From assembly GCF_014202475.1 (NCBI RefSeq), contig NZ_JACHGV010000002.1, forward strand, positions 953,102 to 1,017,101: a stretch of 64,000 nucleotides of DNA. Direction: 5' to 3'. Under the pieces are notes generated by a model that saw only the letters and a list, made by a program, of their open reading frames with translations, made no database searches and was not told the DNA's origin. Position numbers and translations under genes: made by a program. The stretch comes from Streptomyces paradoxus (GTDB lineage Bacteria > Actinomycetota > Actinomycetes > Streptomycetales > Streptomycetaceae). Shown here one piece after another: positions 41,081 to 49,853 of this stretch (the stretch's first letter is position 1; each line of letters begins with the position of its first letter).

Positions 41081-42184
41081 TTACTTCTCCTGCTGCTTGC
41101 GCCAGCGAATTCCGGCCTCGATGAAACCGTCGATCTCGCCGTTGAACACCGCCTCGGGGTTGCCGACCTCGAACTCGGTGCGCAGGTCCTTGACCATCTG
41201 GTACGGGTGCAGGACATAGGAACGCATCTGGTTGCCCCAGGAACTGCCGCCGTCCTTGAGGGCGTCCATCTTGGCCCGCTCCTCCTGGCGCTGCCTCTCC
41301 AGCAGCTTCGCCTGGAGCACGTTCATGGCCGTCGCCTTGTTCTGGATCTGCGAGCGCTCGTTCTGGCAGGAGACGACGATGCCGGTGGGGAGGTGCGTGA
41401 GGCGCACCGCGGAGTCGGTGGTGTTGACGCCCTGGCCGCCGGGGCCGGACGAGCGGTACACGTCCACGCGCAGTTCGGACTCGTCGATCTCGATGTGGTC
41501 GGTCTGCTCGACCACGGGCAGGATCTCGACGCCCGCGAAGGACGTCTGCCGCCGGCCCTGGTTGTCGAAGGGCGAGATGCGCACGAGCCGGTGCGTGCCC
41601 TGCTCGACGGAGAGCGTGCCGTACGCGTAGGGCGCCTGGACGGCGAAGGTGGTCGACTTGATGCCGGCCTCTTCCGCGTACGAGGTCTCGTAGATCTCGG
41701 TCTTGTAGCCGCGCTGCTCGGCCCAGCGCAGGTACATGCGCTGGAGCTTCTCGGCGAAGTCGGCGGCGTCGACGCCACCGGCCTCGGCGCGGATGTTCAC
41801 CAGGGCCTCACGGGAGTCGTACTCGCCGGAGAGGAGGGTGCGGACCTCCATCTCGTCGAGCGCCTTCTTCACGGCGGTGAGCTCGGACTCGGCCTCGGCG
41901 CGGGTGTCCGGGTCGTCCTCCTCCTCGGCCATCTCGAAGAGGACGCCCAGGTCGTCGATGCGACCGCGCAGGGCCTCGGCCTTGCGCACCTCGGCCTGGA
42001 GGTGGGACAGCTTGCTGGTGATCTTCTGCGCCTCATCGGGGTTGTCCCAGAGGGACGGCGCGGCCGCCTGCTCCTCGAGCACGGCGATGTCTGCCCTCAT
42101 CTTGTCGAGGTCCAGAACGGCCTCGATCGACTCCATGGTCGAGGAGAGGGACTTGAGCTCTTCGGATACGTCGACGACTGCCAC
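41081..42184 (-). CDS. prfB: Peptide chain release factor 2
   Basis: 367-residue RF2, reading UAA and UGA. The tripeptide anticodon SPF is at 204-206 and the catalytic GGQ at 249-251. The frame is continuous: the autoregulatory +1 frameshift at an early UGA found in E. coli and many bacteria is absent, as usual for actinobacteria. GTG start at 42184, with GGAGG only 2 nt away, an unusually tight spacing. It lies 58 bp from the kinase gene. Confidence 0.95.
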   Translation of the reverse strand: MAVVDVSEELKSLSSTMESIEAVLDLDKMRADIAVLEEQAAAPSLWDNPDEAQKITSKLSHLQAEVRKAEALRGRIDDLGVLFEMAEEEDDPDTRAEAESELTAVKKALDEMEVRTLLSGEYDSREALVNIRAEAGGVDAADFAEKLQRMYLRWAEQRGYKTEIYETSYAEEAGIKSTTFAVQAPYAYGTLSVEQGTHRLVRISPFDNQGRRQTSFAGVEILPVVEQTDHIEIDESELRVDVYRSSGPGGQGVNTTDSAVRLTHLPTGIVVSCQNERSQIQNKATAMNVLQAKLLERQRQEERAKMDALKDGGSSWGNQMRSYVLHPYQMVKDLRTEFEVGNPEAVFNGEIDGFIEAGIRWRKQQEK

Positions 42185-42242
42185 GCCCTCCAGCGTAACG
42201 GCTCCGCCCGGCGGCCATCGCCGGGCGGCCGGAGCCGGCGGC

Positions 42243-43490
42243 TCAGGGGGTCTGCGGGGCGGAGTTCTTCGTGTCCTGGGGAGGTGCGCCGCCGTCGTCG
42301 TCCGAGGTGGTCAGCCAGGCGCCGACGCCGATCGCCGCCGCGAGGGCGACCGCGCCCGCTCCCAGGGCCACCCGGCGGCGCCGGGCCGCGGCGCGGTTGC
42401 GGGCCGAGCCGGGGCGGGGGGTGCCCGCGGTGCGCGGGGCCCTGGCCGTGCCGTGGGCGCCCCCGGCCAGCTCGTCGGGGGCGGGGACGCGCATCGAGGT
42501 GTGGGTGTCACGGTTGGAGTCGGCCGGCTTCGCGCCCGGCACCAGGGGCACCGCACCCCGCCGCCGGACCCGCTCCCCGGCCGGTGCCGGTCCCGCGGGC
42601 TGCTCCTCGCGGTCGGTCTCCTCCGCGGACTCGGTGTCCGGCTCGTCCACCTCCAGCGGGGGCATGCCCGCCAGCATCGGCAGCAGCTCGCGCAGCCGGG
42701 CTCCGAGCTCCGAGGCCCGCAGCCGCGAGGCCGGGGCCTTGGCCAGACACTGCACCAGCAGCTGCCACAGCTCGTCCGGGATGCCGGGCAGCGGGACGAC
42801 CGTCTCCGTGACGTGCCGGCGCAGGACCGCGCCGGGGTGACCGCCGCCGAAGGGGGTGAAGCCCGCCAGCAGCTCGTAGAGGACCGTGGCGAGCGCGTAG
42901 ATGTCGACGGACGCGCGCGGGGGCAGGCCCTCGACGATCTCCGGGGCGAGGTAGTCCGGAGTGCCGATGATCTTCGTGGCCTTGGTCCGGCGCGGGGTGT
43001 CGATGAGTTTGGCCACGCCGAAGTCGGTCAGCAGCGCGCGGTGCGAGCCGCCGGGGCCGAGCGGGCCCTGCATGTCCAGGAGGACGTTCTCCGGCTTGAC
43101 GTCCCGGTGCACCACGCCCGCGGCGTGCGCGGCCGCCAGCCCGTCGGCGATGTCGGCCGCGATCGCGACGGCCGCCTCGGGGGCCAGGCGCCGGTCCCGG
43201 TCGAGCCGGGTGCGCAGGTCCGTGCCGCGCACGAGGTCCATGACGAGCGCCAGGTCGTTGCCGTCGACGACCAGGTCGCGCACCGAGACGACGTGCGGGT
43301 GCTCCAGGCCGAGCAGCGCGGTGCGCTCCTGGACGAAGCGCCCGACGAGTTCCTGGTCGGACGCCAGGTCCTCGCGCAGCAGCTTGATGGCGACGGGGCC
43401 TTCCGGCCCCTCACCCAGCCACACCGTGCCGGCGCTGCCCCGCCCCAGGATCTGGTGGGCGGTGTACCGGCTGCCGATCTTCCGTGCCAA
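42243..43490 (-). CDS. pkaB: Serine/threonine protein kinase PkaB-type
   Basis: 415 residues. Kinase domain about 9-270: Gly loop GRGSAG, K36, HRD 128-130, DFG 156-158, APE 182-184. A ~100-residue linker and a single membrane helix (about 377-396) put a short C-terminal tail outside. TTG start at 43490, with AGGAG 6 nt upstream. Matches PkaB of S. coelicolor in length and arrangement beside pkaA (recalled from the literature). Partner substrates may include the FHA protein encoded just beyond pkaA. Confidence 0.92.
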   Translation of the reverse strand: MARKIGSRYTAHQILGRGSAGTVWLGEGPEGPVAIKLLREDLASDQELVGRFVQERTALLGLEHPHVVSVRDLVVDGNDLALVMDLVRGTDLRTRLDRDRRLAPEAAVAIAADIADGLAAAHAAGVVHRDVKPENVLLDMQGPLGPGGSHRALLTDFGVAKLIDTPRRTKATKIIGTPDYLAPEIVEGLPPRASVDIYALATVLYELLAGFTPFGGGHPGAVLRRHVTETVVPLPGIPDELWQLLVQCLAKAPASRLRASELGARLRELLPMLAGMPPLEVDEPDTESAEETDREEQPAGPAPAGERVRRRGAVPLVPGAKPADSNRDTHTSMRVPAPDELAGGAHGTARAPRTAGTPRPGSARNRAAARRRRVALGAGAVALAAAIGVGAWLTTSDDDGGAPPQDTKNSAPQTP

Positions 43491-43612
43491 GGCTGCTCCT
43501 ACCGACGCGTGTTGTCGCTAAAACTACGCGTCCGGAGAGCCAACCTTCACCGTGGAAGCCGAAATCACCCGCCGGGTGTCGACAAATCACCAACCCCGCG
43601 GGGCGGTTCCGG

Positions 43613-45307
43613 TCAGTTCGTGCCGGAACTGCTCCCGCCGAGCTTCTCGAACCAGCCGGTCACGGTGCTGAACCAGTCGGTGAGCTGGTCCCAGTAGCCC
43701 TTGCCGGTGCCGATCCACTCCTGGAGCGGGCTCAGTTCCCAGATCAGCCAGCCCGCGACGAACAGGATGACGATCGTGAAGAGACAGCCCTTCAGGCAGC
43801 CGAGCCCGGGGATCCGCATCGGGTTGGCGCTGCGCTGCCGCGGCTGCCGGGGCTCGCGCTGCGGCTGCTGGGGCTGCTGCGGCTGGGGCGGCGGCGCGGG
43901 CGGGGCGTAGCGCTGCGGCGGCTGGGGCCGCTGGGGCTGCGGGGCGTACTGCTGGGGCTGCTGCTGTTGCGGGTGGCCGTAGCCGGGCCCGGGCGGGGGT
44001 GCCTGGCGGCGCGGGGGCTGCTGGGGCCGGGCCACCTGGCGCTGGGGCCGGCGGCGCAGCGGGTCCTGGCCGGGGTCGAGGTACTGGACCTGCGTCTGCT
44101 CGTTGCGGTCACGAGCCGCCCGCAGCTGGTTCTGCCACGGGTGCGGGTCCTCGGGGCCGCCCTGCTGCCCCTGCTGACCGGGGTGGCCGGGCGAGCCCGG
44201 CGGGACCGGCGGCATGACGGCGGTCGGGTCCGCCGCGCCCCGGTGGGGCATGACGGCCGTGGGGTCGGCGGCGCCGGCCGGGCCGCCGGTGTGCGGCATG
44301 ACGCTGGTCGCGGCGTTCGGGTCGTACGAGCCGGCGCCCTGCGGGAGGACCTGGGTGGGGTCGGCGTCGCCGGACATGTCCGGCACCGGCGCGGGGGCCG
44401 GGTCGGGCACGAGGAGCATGCCGACGCCCTCGGCGGCGGCGATCTGCGCGGAGTTCGCGTGCACCCCGATGCCCTCGGCGACGACGCGCAGGCCGCGGGC
44501 GAGGTTCTCGGCGCTGGGCCGCTCGTCGGGGTTCTTGCGCAGGCAGCGCTCGATGACCGTCCACAGCGGGTCGGGGACGGTGGAGGGGCGGCGCGGCTCG
44601 GCGCTCAGGTGCTGGTGCAGCACTTCCAGGGCGGAGCCGCCGGAGAACGGCGGGCGGCCCGTGACCAGCTCGTACAGCAGGATGCCCGCGCCGTAGATGT
44701 CGACGGCGGAGGTCTGCGGACGGCCCTCGGCGGACTCCGGGGCGACGTACGCGGGCGTGCCGACGAACTCCTGGGTCCGGGTCAGCCCCGGGGAGTCGGC
44801 CAGCCGGGCGATGCCGAAGTCGGTCAGCAGCGGGTGCATCCGCCCGTCGTACTGCTGGAGCAGGACGTTGGCCGGCTTGAGGTCGCGATGGACGACGCCG
44901 TCGGCGTGGCTGGCGGCGAGCGCGTCGGCGATCTGGGCGGTGAGCAGGGCCGCGGCGACCGGGGTGAAGGGCCCGTTCTCGCGCAGGTAGCGGTGCAGGT
45001 CGGGGCCCTCGACGAGGTCCATGACCAGCGCCAGCAGCTCGCCCTCGACCACCAGGTCGCGGACCCGGACGATATTCGGGTGGGTCAGCCGGAGCAGGAC
45101 GGAGCGCTCGCGGAGGAACCGCATGACGATGTCCGGATCGCCGGCCAGCTCCTCCTTGAGGACCTTGATCGCGACGGTCTCGCCGGGCTGCCCCGGCACG
45201 GCCGCCTCGGCGCCCGCGGTCTCGCGCTGGCGGGCTCGCCAGACGGTGCCCGTGGCGCCGCGTCCGAGCGGCTCCTCGAGCAAGTACTTGCTGCCTACCG
45301 GCCGCAC
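43613..45307 (-). CDS. pkaA: Serine/threonine protein kinase PkaA-type
   Basis: 564 residues. Kinase domain about 7-280: Gly loop GRGATG, then an insertion of about 15 residues before K48, HRD 140-142 and DFG 163-165. The juxtamembrane region (about 300-510) is low-complexity with repeated DPTAVMP units and a long Gln/Pro-rich stretch; one membrane helix (about 513-530) precedes a ~35-residue outer tail. GTG start at 45307 with GGGAG 8 nt away. The DPTAVMP/DPTQVLP elements contain Thr residues that look like autophosphorylation and FHA-binding sites; that is inference. Confidence 0.92.
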   Translation of the reverse strand: MRPVGSKYLLEEPLGRGATGTVWRARQRETAGAEAAVPGQPGETVAIKVLKEELAGDPDIVMRFLRERSVLLRLTHPNIVRVRDLVVEGELLALVMDLVEGPDLHRYLRENGPFTPVAAALLTAQIADALAASHADGVVHRDLKPANVLLQQYDGRMHPLLTDFGIARLADSPGLTRTQEFVGTPAYVAPESAEGRPQTSAVDIYGAGILLYELVTGRPPFSGGSALEVLHQHLSAEPRRPSTVPDPLWTVIERCLRKNPDERPSAENLARGLRVVAEGIGVHANSAQIAAAEGVGMLLVPDPAPAPVPDMSGDADPTQVLPQGAGSYDPNAATSVMPHTGGPAGAADPTAVMPHRGAADPTAVMPPVPPGSPGHPGQQGQQGGPEDPHPWQNQLRAARDRNEQTQVQYLDPGQDPLRRRPQRQVARPQQPPRRQAPPPGPGYGHPQQQQPQQYAPQPQRPQPPQRYAPPAPPPQPQQPQQPQREPRQPRQRSANPMRIPGLGCLKGCLFTIVILFVAGWLIWELSPLQEWIGTGKGYWDQLTDWFSTVTGWFEKLGGSSSGTN

Positions 45308-45669
45308 GTCATGCGCTCCCTGGTGCTTGCCTTGCCTGCTGGCCTGTCCGACCCACTGTAGTGCCGGGCGGCCGAGGACCGGAGTGTCGTCTTTCTGTGG
45401 GTCTTACGTAGCGCCCCTCACACGCGTTCGAAGGAAAGACGCTCACCTCGGTCTTGTGGTTGCCGGTAACGAACGTGACTGATCTCAAGAGGTCGCCTGT
45501 GGGTCATCTCTCAGGCACTTTTGCGGGCAGAGCCGACCAATCAAGATCACCTTTTCCGGAGCGAGGGGCGCACTGTCAGTGGCAGGTGCGAGGATGCTGG
45601 CAGTACTGGCCGACGTGCTGGGGCGGGGTGGGGGACTCCGCGCCCGGGCAGAAGGGACCGCTGACGGCG
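45308..45669. other. Divergent promoter region between pkaA and the FHA protein gene
   Basis: 362 bp. An open frame extends upstream of the FHA gene through part of it, but its composition (Trp/Cys-rich) is unlike a protein and I treat it as noncoding. Must contain promoters for both pkaA and the FHA gene; no clear -35/-10 pair or operator was found. Confidence 0.5.
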
Positions 45670-48600
45670 ATGCAGATCCGGCTGACCGTCGTAGATCCGC
45701 TGGGCCCGTCGGCGCCGGCGCGGGACCGCGCCCCGCGCAGCGACGTACTGGTCACGGCCCCCGCCGGTACGGCGCTCGCCGCGGTGGCGTCGGCGCTCGT
45801 CCAGGCGGTCTCCGGAGGTGACGGCTCGGGCACGCCCGTGCTGTACGCCGGGGAGCAGCGGCTGGACGCGCAGCGCTGCACGCTCGGCGAGCCCCCGCTG
45901 ACCGACGGTGCGGTGCTGTCGGTGGGCGCGCCGGGCGAGCCGGAGCCGCATCCCGAGCTGGACGACGCCCCGGCCCAGCTCCAGGTCGTGGCCGGCCCCG
46001 ACGCCGGCGGTGTCCATCTGCTGCACGGCGGCGAGATCCGCATCGGCCGTTCCGCCGACGCCGACGTGCCCCTCGACGACCCGGACGTCTCCCGGCTGCA
46101 CTGCGCGGTGACGGTGAGCGCGGACGGCCGCGTCGCGGTCGCCGACCTGAACTCCACGAACGGCACGACGGTGAACGGCACGCGGGTCGGCGCCCGGGTG
46201 GTCCCCTTCGCGCCGGGTGCGCTGCTGCGGATCGGCGAGTCGGCCCTGCGGCTGGCCCCGGCCGGGGGGCCGGGGGGCCGGGTGGAGACGACGCCGGACG
46301 GGGAGGGGCACGTACGGGTGGCCGGCCCCGCCGGGCCCGAGGTGCTGCCCCCTTCTCCCGCGCGCGTGGGGGATCCGGGACCGGCCGGTTCTTCGGGCCC
46401 CACGCATCACGCGTACGGCTCGGCGGCCTGGGGCACGCCGGGTGCAGCGGGTCCCGGCTCCGCCGATCCGGCCGTGGTGCCGGGGCAGGGCGGGGCACCG
46501 CGGATCGAGAGCGAGGGTGCCGGGGCGGGGTCTCAGGCACCGCGGACCGGCGGCGGGGGCGAAGCCCTCTCGGGTGACCGCCGGAGCGGGGCGCCCACCT
46601 CGGGCGGCCTGGGAGAAGCACCCTCCGGCAGCCGCCGCAGTGACCTGCCGCCGTCAGGAGCGGGGGGCGCTGCCCACGCCGGGGACCGCCGAAGCGACGT
46701 GCCCACGCAGGGCAGCCGGGGCGAAGCACCCGCCGGGAGCCGCCGAAACGACGCGCCCGCCCCCGACGACCAGGGCGAAGCACCCTCCGGCAGCCGCCGG
46801 GACGACGTGCCCACGCGGGGCGACCAGGCCGAAATACCCTTCGCGAGCCGCCGGAGTACCGTGCCGCACCCGGCCGGCCGGGGCGAAGCACCCTCCGGCA
46901 GCCGCCGGAGCGAGGTGCCCCACCCTGGCCCGGGGGGCGCTGCCCATGCGGGGGACGGCTGGAGTGAGGTGCCGCCCGGCGGTACCGGGGGTGGGGCGCG
47001 TCGGCAGACGGTCGGCGGTGCATCGGGGCCCGGGGCCCGGCAGACCTCCTCCGGGACGCACGAAACGCGCACCCGGCAGCAGGCGCCGCCCCCGGCCTCT
47101 CCCGGAGCCCCGGCCGACGCCGTACGGCAACGCGATGCGGGAAGGCCCGCGAGCGGCGCCGGGGACACGCACGCGGGTCGTTCCGGGATCACGGCGGACG
47201 GGTACGACACCGGTACCGCGGACGAGACCGGACCGCACCGCTGGGTCCAGGACGGGCCGGCCGCTACCGACGACCCGGCCCTCGCGGACCAGCGTGCCGG
47301 GCGCGGTCGCAAAGGCACTCCCCTGCGCGGCACCGACGTGCCCCCGGGGAGCCGCAGGCGTGGGGGGCTCGGGGCGTGGGCCCGGCGGCTGGCCGGAGGG
47401 CGTGGCGAGCAGGTGGCGGAGCCGTCTGAGGCGTACGAGGACGAACCGGCCGCGGTGGTGGCGGAGCAGCACCCCCTCGTCGTACCGGCCGCGCCGGAGA
47501 CCTGGCCGGACCCGGCCACGCTGCTGCTGACGGCCCTGGGGCCCGGGCCGCGGCTGTGGGAGCGCGGCCCGGGCCATCCTGAGGCGCTCGCCGTGCGCCT
47601 CGGTACGGCCGACCGGGCGGCGCCGGACGGCTCGGGCCTGCTGCCCGCCGTCCCCGTGACCGCCGGGCTGCGCGAGGTCGGCGCGCTCGGCCTGGCGGGG
47701 CCGCGGGCGCGGCTGGCCGGGCTGGCGCGGGCCGTGCTGGCCCAGCTCACCGCGCTGCACTCCCCGGACACGCTGGAGATCGTCCTGATCGCCGCGGACC
47801 GCTCCCGCCCGCTCGAGGAGCGCACCGCCGAGTGGTCCTGGCTGGGCTGGCTGCCGCACGTGCGCCCGGGGCACGGGCAGGACTGCCGGCTGTTGCTGGC
47901 CCTCGACCGCGAGCAGGCCGCGGCCCGCACCGACGAACTGACCCGCCGCCTGGAGGATCAGCTGGCGGACGCGGCCGCGGGGACCGGCGCACAGCCCACC
48001 GGTGCCGGCCCCTCCCCCGCCCGGACCGCCCCGGCCCCCCGCCGCCCCTCCTGGGCACGGGACGACGACTCCGGCTCCGGCACCGGTTTCCCCGGCCCGT
48101 ACACGGTCGTGGTCGTCGACGGCGACCCCGGCGGCGCCGACCTGCGCGAAGCGGTCGGGCGGCTCGCGCTGGAGGGCCCCCGGGCGGGGATCCACGTCGT
48201 CTGCCTGGCCGAGACGGCCGCCGCCTCCCCGGCCTCGCCGGTGACGGAGACGTACGAGGCGGCCTGCTCGGTGGCGCCGACGTTCCGGCAGTGCGGCGCG
48301 GTCGCGCTGCTCAGCGGGGACGTGGCGACGGCCCTGCGGCTGATGCGGGTGGCCCGGGTCGGCGGTGACGGCGCACCGGCCGGGCCGGTCGGGCACGGCA
48401 CCGTCGCCACCGTCGACGCCGTCTCCGCGGCCTGGGCCGAGCGGTTCGCGCGGGCGCTGGCGCCGCTGCGGACGGACGGCCCGGCGGGCGAGAGCCAGCC
48501 GCGCGTCTCCGCACCACTGCCGCAGGCCGCCCGCCTGCTGGACGAGCTGGGACTGGCCCGGGCCACCCCGGCGTCGCTGATGGCGCGCTGGGCGGACGCA

Positions 48601-49677
48601 GCCGATGACGCCGACGCGCTGGGCGGACGCGTGCGCGCGGTGCTGGGCGCCGGTCCGCGCGGGCCGGTCTGCGCGGACCTCGCGGTCCACGGCCCGCATC
48701 TGCTGATCGAGGGCCCGCCGGGCAGCGGCCGTACGGAGCTGCTGCGGGCGATCGTCGCGTCGCTGGCCGCGGCCGAGCGGCCGGACCGGCTCGGCATCGT
48801 GCTGGTCGACGGCCGGGGCGGCCCGGGCGCGGGCGGCGGGCACGGCGAGGGACTGCGGGTCTGTACGGACGTACCGCATGTCACCACGCTGCTCATGGCC
48901 CACGACCCGGTCCGGATGCGGGAGTTCGCGCAGTCCCTGAGCGCCGAGCTGAAGCGGCGTGCGGAGCTGCTCGGACGGTCCGACTTCGCCGAGTGGCACA
49001 CCGGGCGCGAGCTGTCGGGCCGTATGGTCACGCAGCGCACGGCGACGGGCCGGGGCGGTGCCCAGGCCGAGGCGGGAGGGTCCGGCGACCTCGACTCCCC
49101 GTCCAGTTCCACCATTCGGCTGCGGCCAGGAGCGGCCCGGCGGCAGACGGAGGCCGCCGCGCCCCCGCTCCCCCGGCTCGTCGTGGTCGTCGACGACCTG
49201 GACGCGCTGGTCTCCCCGGCGCTCGGATCGACCGGCCGGCCCGCGGCGGGGTCGGTGATGCGCGCGCTGGAGGCCGTGGCCAAGGAGGGCGAGCGGCTCG
49301 GCGTCCATCTGGTGGCGGCCACCGGCCCGTGCCCCCGTACGGCGGAGACGGAACCGGCGCGCCGGGCCACCCTGCGTGTCGCGCTCGACGCCCCGGCCTC
49401 CGGCCCGGACGAGCCCGCTCCCGGGCGGGGCAGGCTGACCGGTGCGGACGGGCGGGTCACCCCGTTCCAGGGCGGTCGGGTCACCGGCCGGATCCCCCGG
49501 ACGGCGACACTGCGCCCCACGGTCGTACCCCTGGAATGGCACCGCATGGGTGACCCTCCGGCCCGGCGTCCGGTGCGGGAACTCGGAAACGGCCCGACCG
49601 ACCTGGCACTGTTGGCCAGCGCGCTGGAAAGGGCGGCGCGGGAGGTCGCGGCGGCGAAGGTGCCGTCGCTGCTGTAG
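45670..49677 (+). CDS. FHA-domain protein with FtsK/EccC-like degenerate ATPase C-terminus
   Basis: 1335 residues. N-terminal ubiquitin-like region (about 1-95), FHA domain (about 103-197; GRS at 126-128, SRLH at 141-144, NSTNG at 161-165, the phospho-Thr-binding set), then a long low-complexity linker with eight 18-residue repeats at 297-440, and a C-terminal half resembling FtsK/SpoIIIE-type AAA modules. Its P-loop reads GPPGSGRTE, with Arg1021 where the catalytic Lys should be, so ATP hydrolysis is doubtful. A VVVVDDLDAL Walker-B-like strand follows at about 1175. No membrane helices. ATG at 45670 fits the start of the conserved domain. Divergent from pkaA/pkaB, the likely phosphorylating kinases. 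Confidence 0.8.
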   Translation: MQIRLTVVDPLGPSAPARDRAPRSDVLVTAPAGTALAAVASALVQAVSGGDGSGTPVLYAGEQRLDAQRCTLGEPPLTDGAVLSVGAPGEPEPHPELDDAPAQLQVVAGPDAGGVHLLHGGEIRIGRSADADVPLDDPDVSRLHCAVTVSADGRVAVADLNSTNGTTVNGTRVGARVVPFAPGALLRIGESALRLAPAGGPGGRVETTPDGEGHVRVAGPAGPEVLPPSPARVGDPGPAGSSGPTHHAYGSAAWGTPGAAGPGSADPAVVPGQGGAPRIESEGAGAGSQAPRTGGGGEALSGDRRSGAPTSGGLGEAPSGSRRSDLPPSGAGGAAHAGDRRSDVPTQGSRGEAPAGSRRNDAPAPDDQGEAPSGSRRDDVPTRGDQAEIPFASRRSTVPHPAGRGEAPSGSRRSEVPHPGPGGAAHAGDGWSEVPPGGTGGGARRQTVGGASGPGARQTSSGTHETRTRQQAPPPASPGAPADAVRQRDAGRPASGAGDTHAGRSGITADGYDTGTADETGPHRWVQDGPAATDDPALADQRAGRGRKGTPLRGTDVPPGSRRRGGLGAWARRLAGGRGEQVAEPSEAYEDEPAAVVAEQHPLVVPAAPETWPDPATLLLTALGPGPRLWERGPGHPEALAVRLGTADRAAPDGSGLLPAVPVTAGLREVGALGLAGPRARLAGLARAVLAQLTALHSPDTLEIVLIAADRSRPLEERTAEWSWLGWLPHVRPGHGQDCRLLLALDREQAAARTDELTRRLEDQLADAAAGTGAQPTGAGPSPARTAPAPRRPSWARDDDSGSGTGFPGPYTVVVVDGDPGGADLREAVGRLALEGPRAGIHVVCLAETAAASPASPVTETYEAACSVAPTFRQCGAVALLSGDVATALRLMRVARVGGDGAPAGPVGHGTVATVDAVSAAWAERFARALAPLRTDGPAGESQPRVSAPLPQAARLLDELGLARATPASLMARWADAADDADALGGRVRAVLGAGPRGPVCADLAVHGPHLLIEGPPGSGRTELLRAIVASLAAAERPDRLGIVLVDGRGGPGAGGGHGEGLRVCTDVPHVTTLLMAHDPVRMREFAQSLSAELKRRAELLGRSDFAEWHTGRELSGRMVTQRTATGRGGAQAEAGGSGDLDSPSSSTIRLRPGAARRQTEAAAPPLPRLVVVVDDLDALVSPALGSTGRPAAGSVMRALEAVAKEGERLGVHLVAATGPCPRTAETEPARRATLRVALDAPASGPDEPAPGRGRLTGADGRVTPFQGGRVTGRIPRTATLRPTVVPLEWHRMGDPPARRPVRELGNGPTDLALLASALERAAREVAAAKVPSLL
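46558..46989 (+). repeat. Eight tandem 54-bp repeats (18-residue units) in the FHA protein
   Basis: Eight consecutive in-phase units of exactly 18 residues, type GEAPSGSRRSDVPTQGSR, two of them GAAHAGDRRSDVP variants. The GSRR core and a Pro near position 13 are conserved; no spacer separates units. Residues 297-440. The equal length of every unit points to recent expansion by unequal exchange. Confidence 0.9.
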
Positions 49678-49685
49678 CCGGTGAG

Positions 49686-49726
49686 GGCCGCCGGGCCCAC
49701 CCGGCGGCCAGGGCCCGCGGCCCTGG
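49686..49726 (+). terminator. Tandem hairpins after the FHA gene
   Basis: 10-bp stem 49686-49695/49700-49709 overlapping a second perfect 8-bp stem 49708-49715/49719-49726. Begins 8 nt past the stop. Confidence 0.65.
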
Positions 49727-49853
49727 TCACGAGGGAGTCACGATCCCCCGCTTGACAGCCGACGCCATCTTGCCGCCCCCGCACACCCGGGCGTAGACCA
49801 GATCGCACGGGAGCGCGCTCGACGTTCGACGAGAAACGAAGAACGGGGCAGTC

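Noticed and set aside
42090..42184. Possible programmed frameshift in prfB
   Set aside because: The reading frame is continuous from the start with no in-frame UGA and no CUUUGA-like slip site.
45454..45669. Upstream extension of the FHA protein by 72 residues
   Set aside because: Trp/Cys-rich, no family similarity and no ribosome-binding site; ATG 45670 begins the conserved domain.
49794..49801. TAGACCAG half-site upstream of the second sugar importer, considered as a dre
   Set aside because: Only one half matches; about 10 of 16 positions overall, not better than chance in this length.
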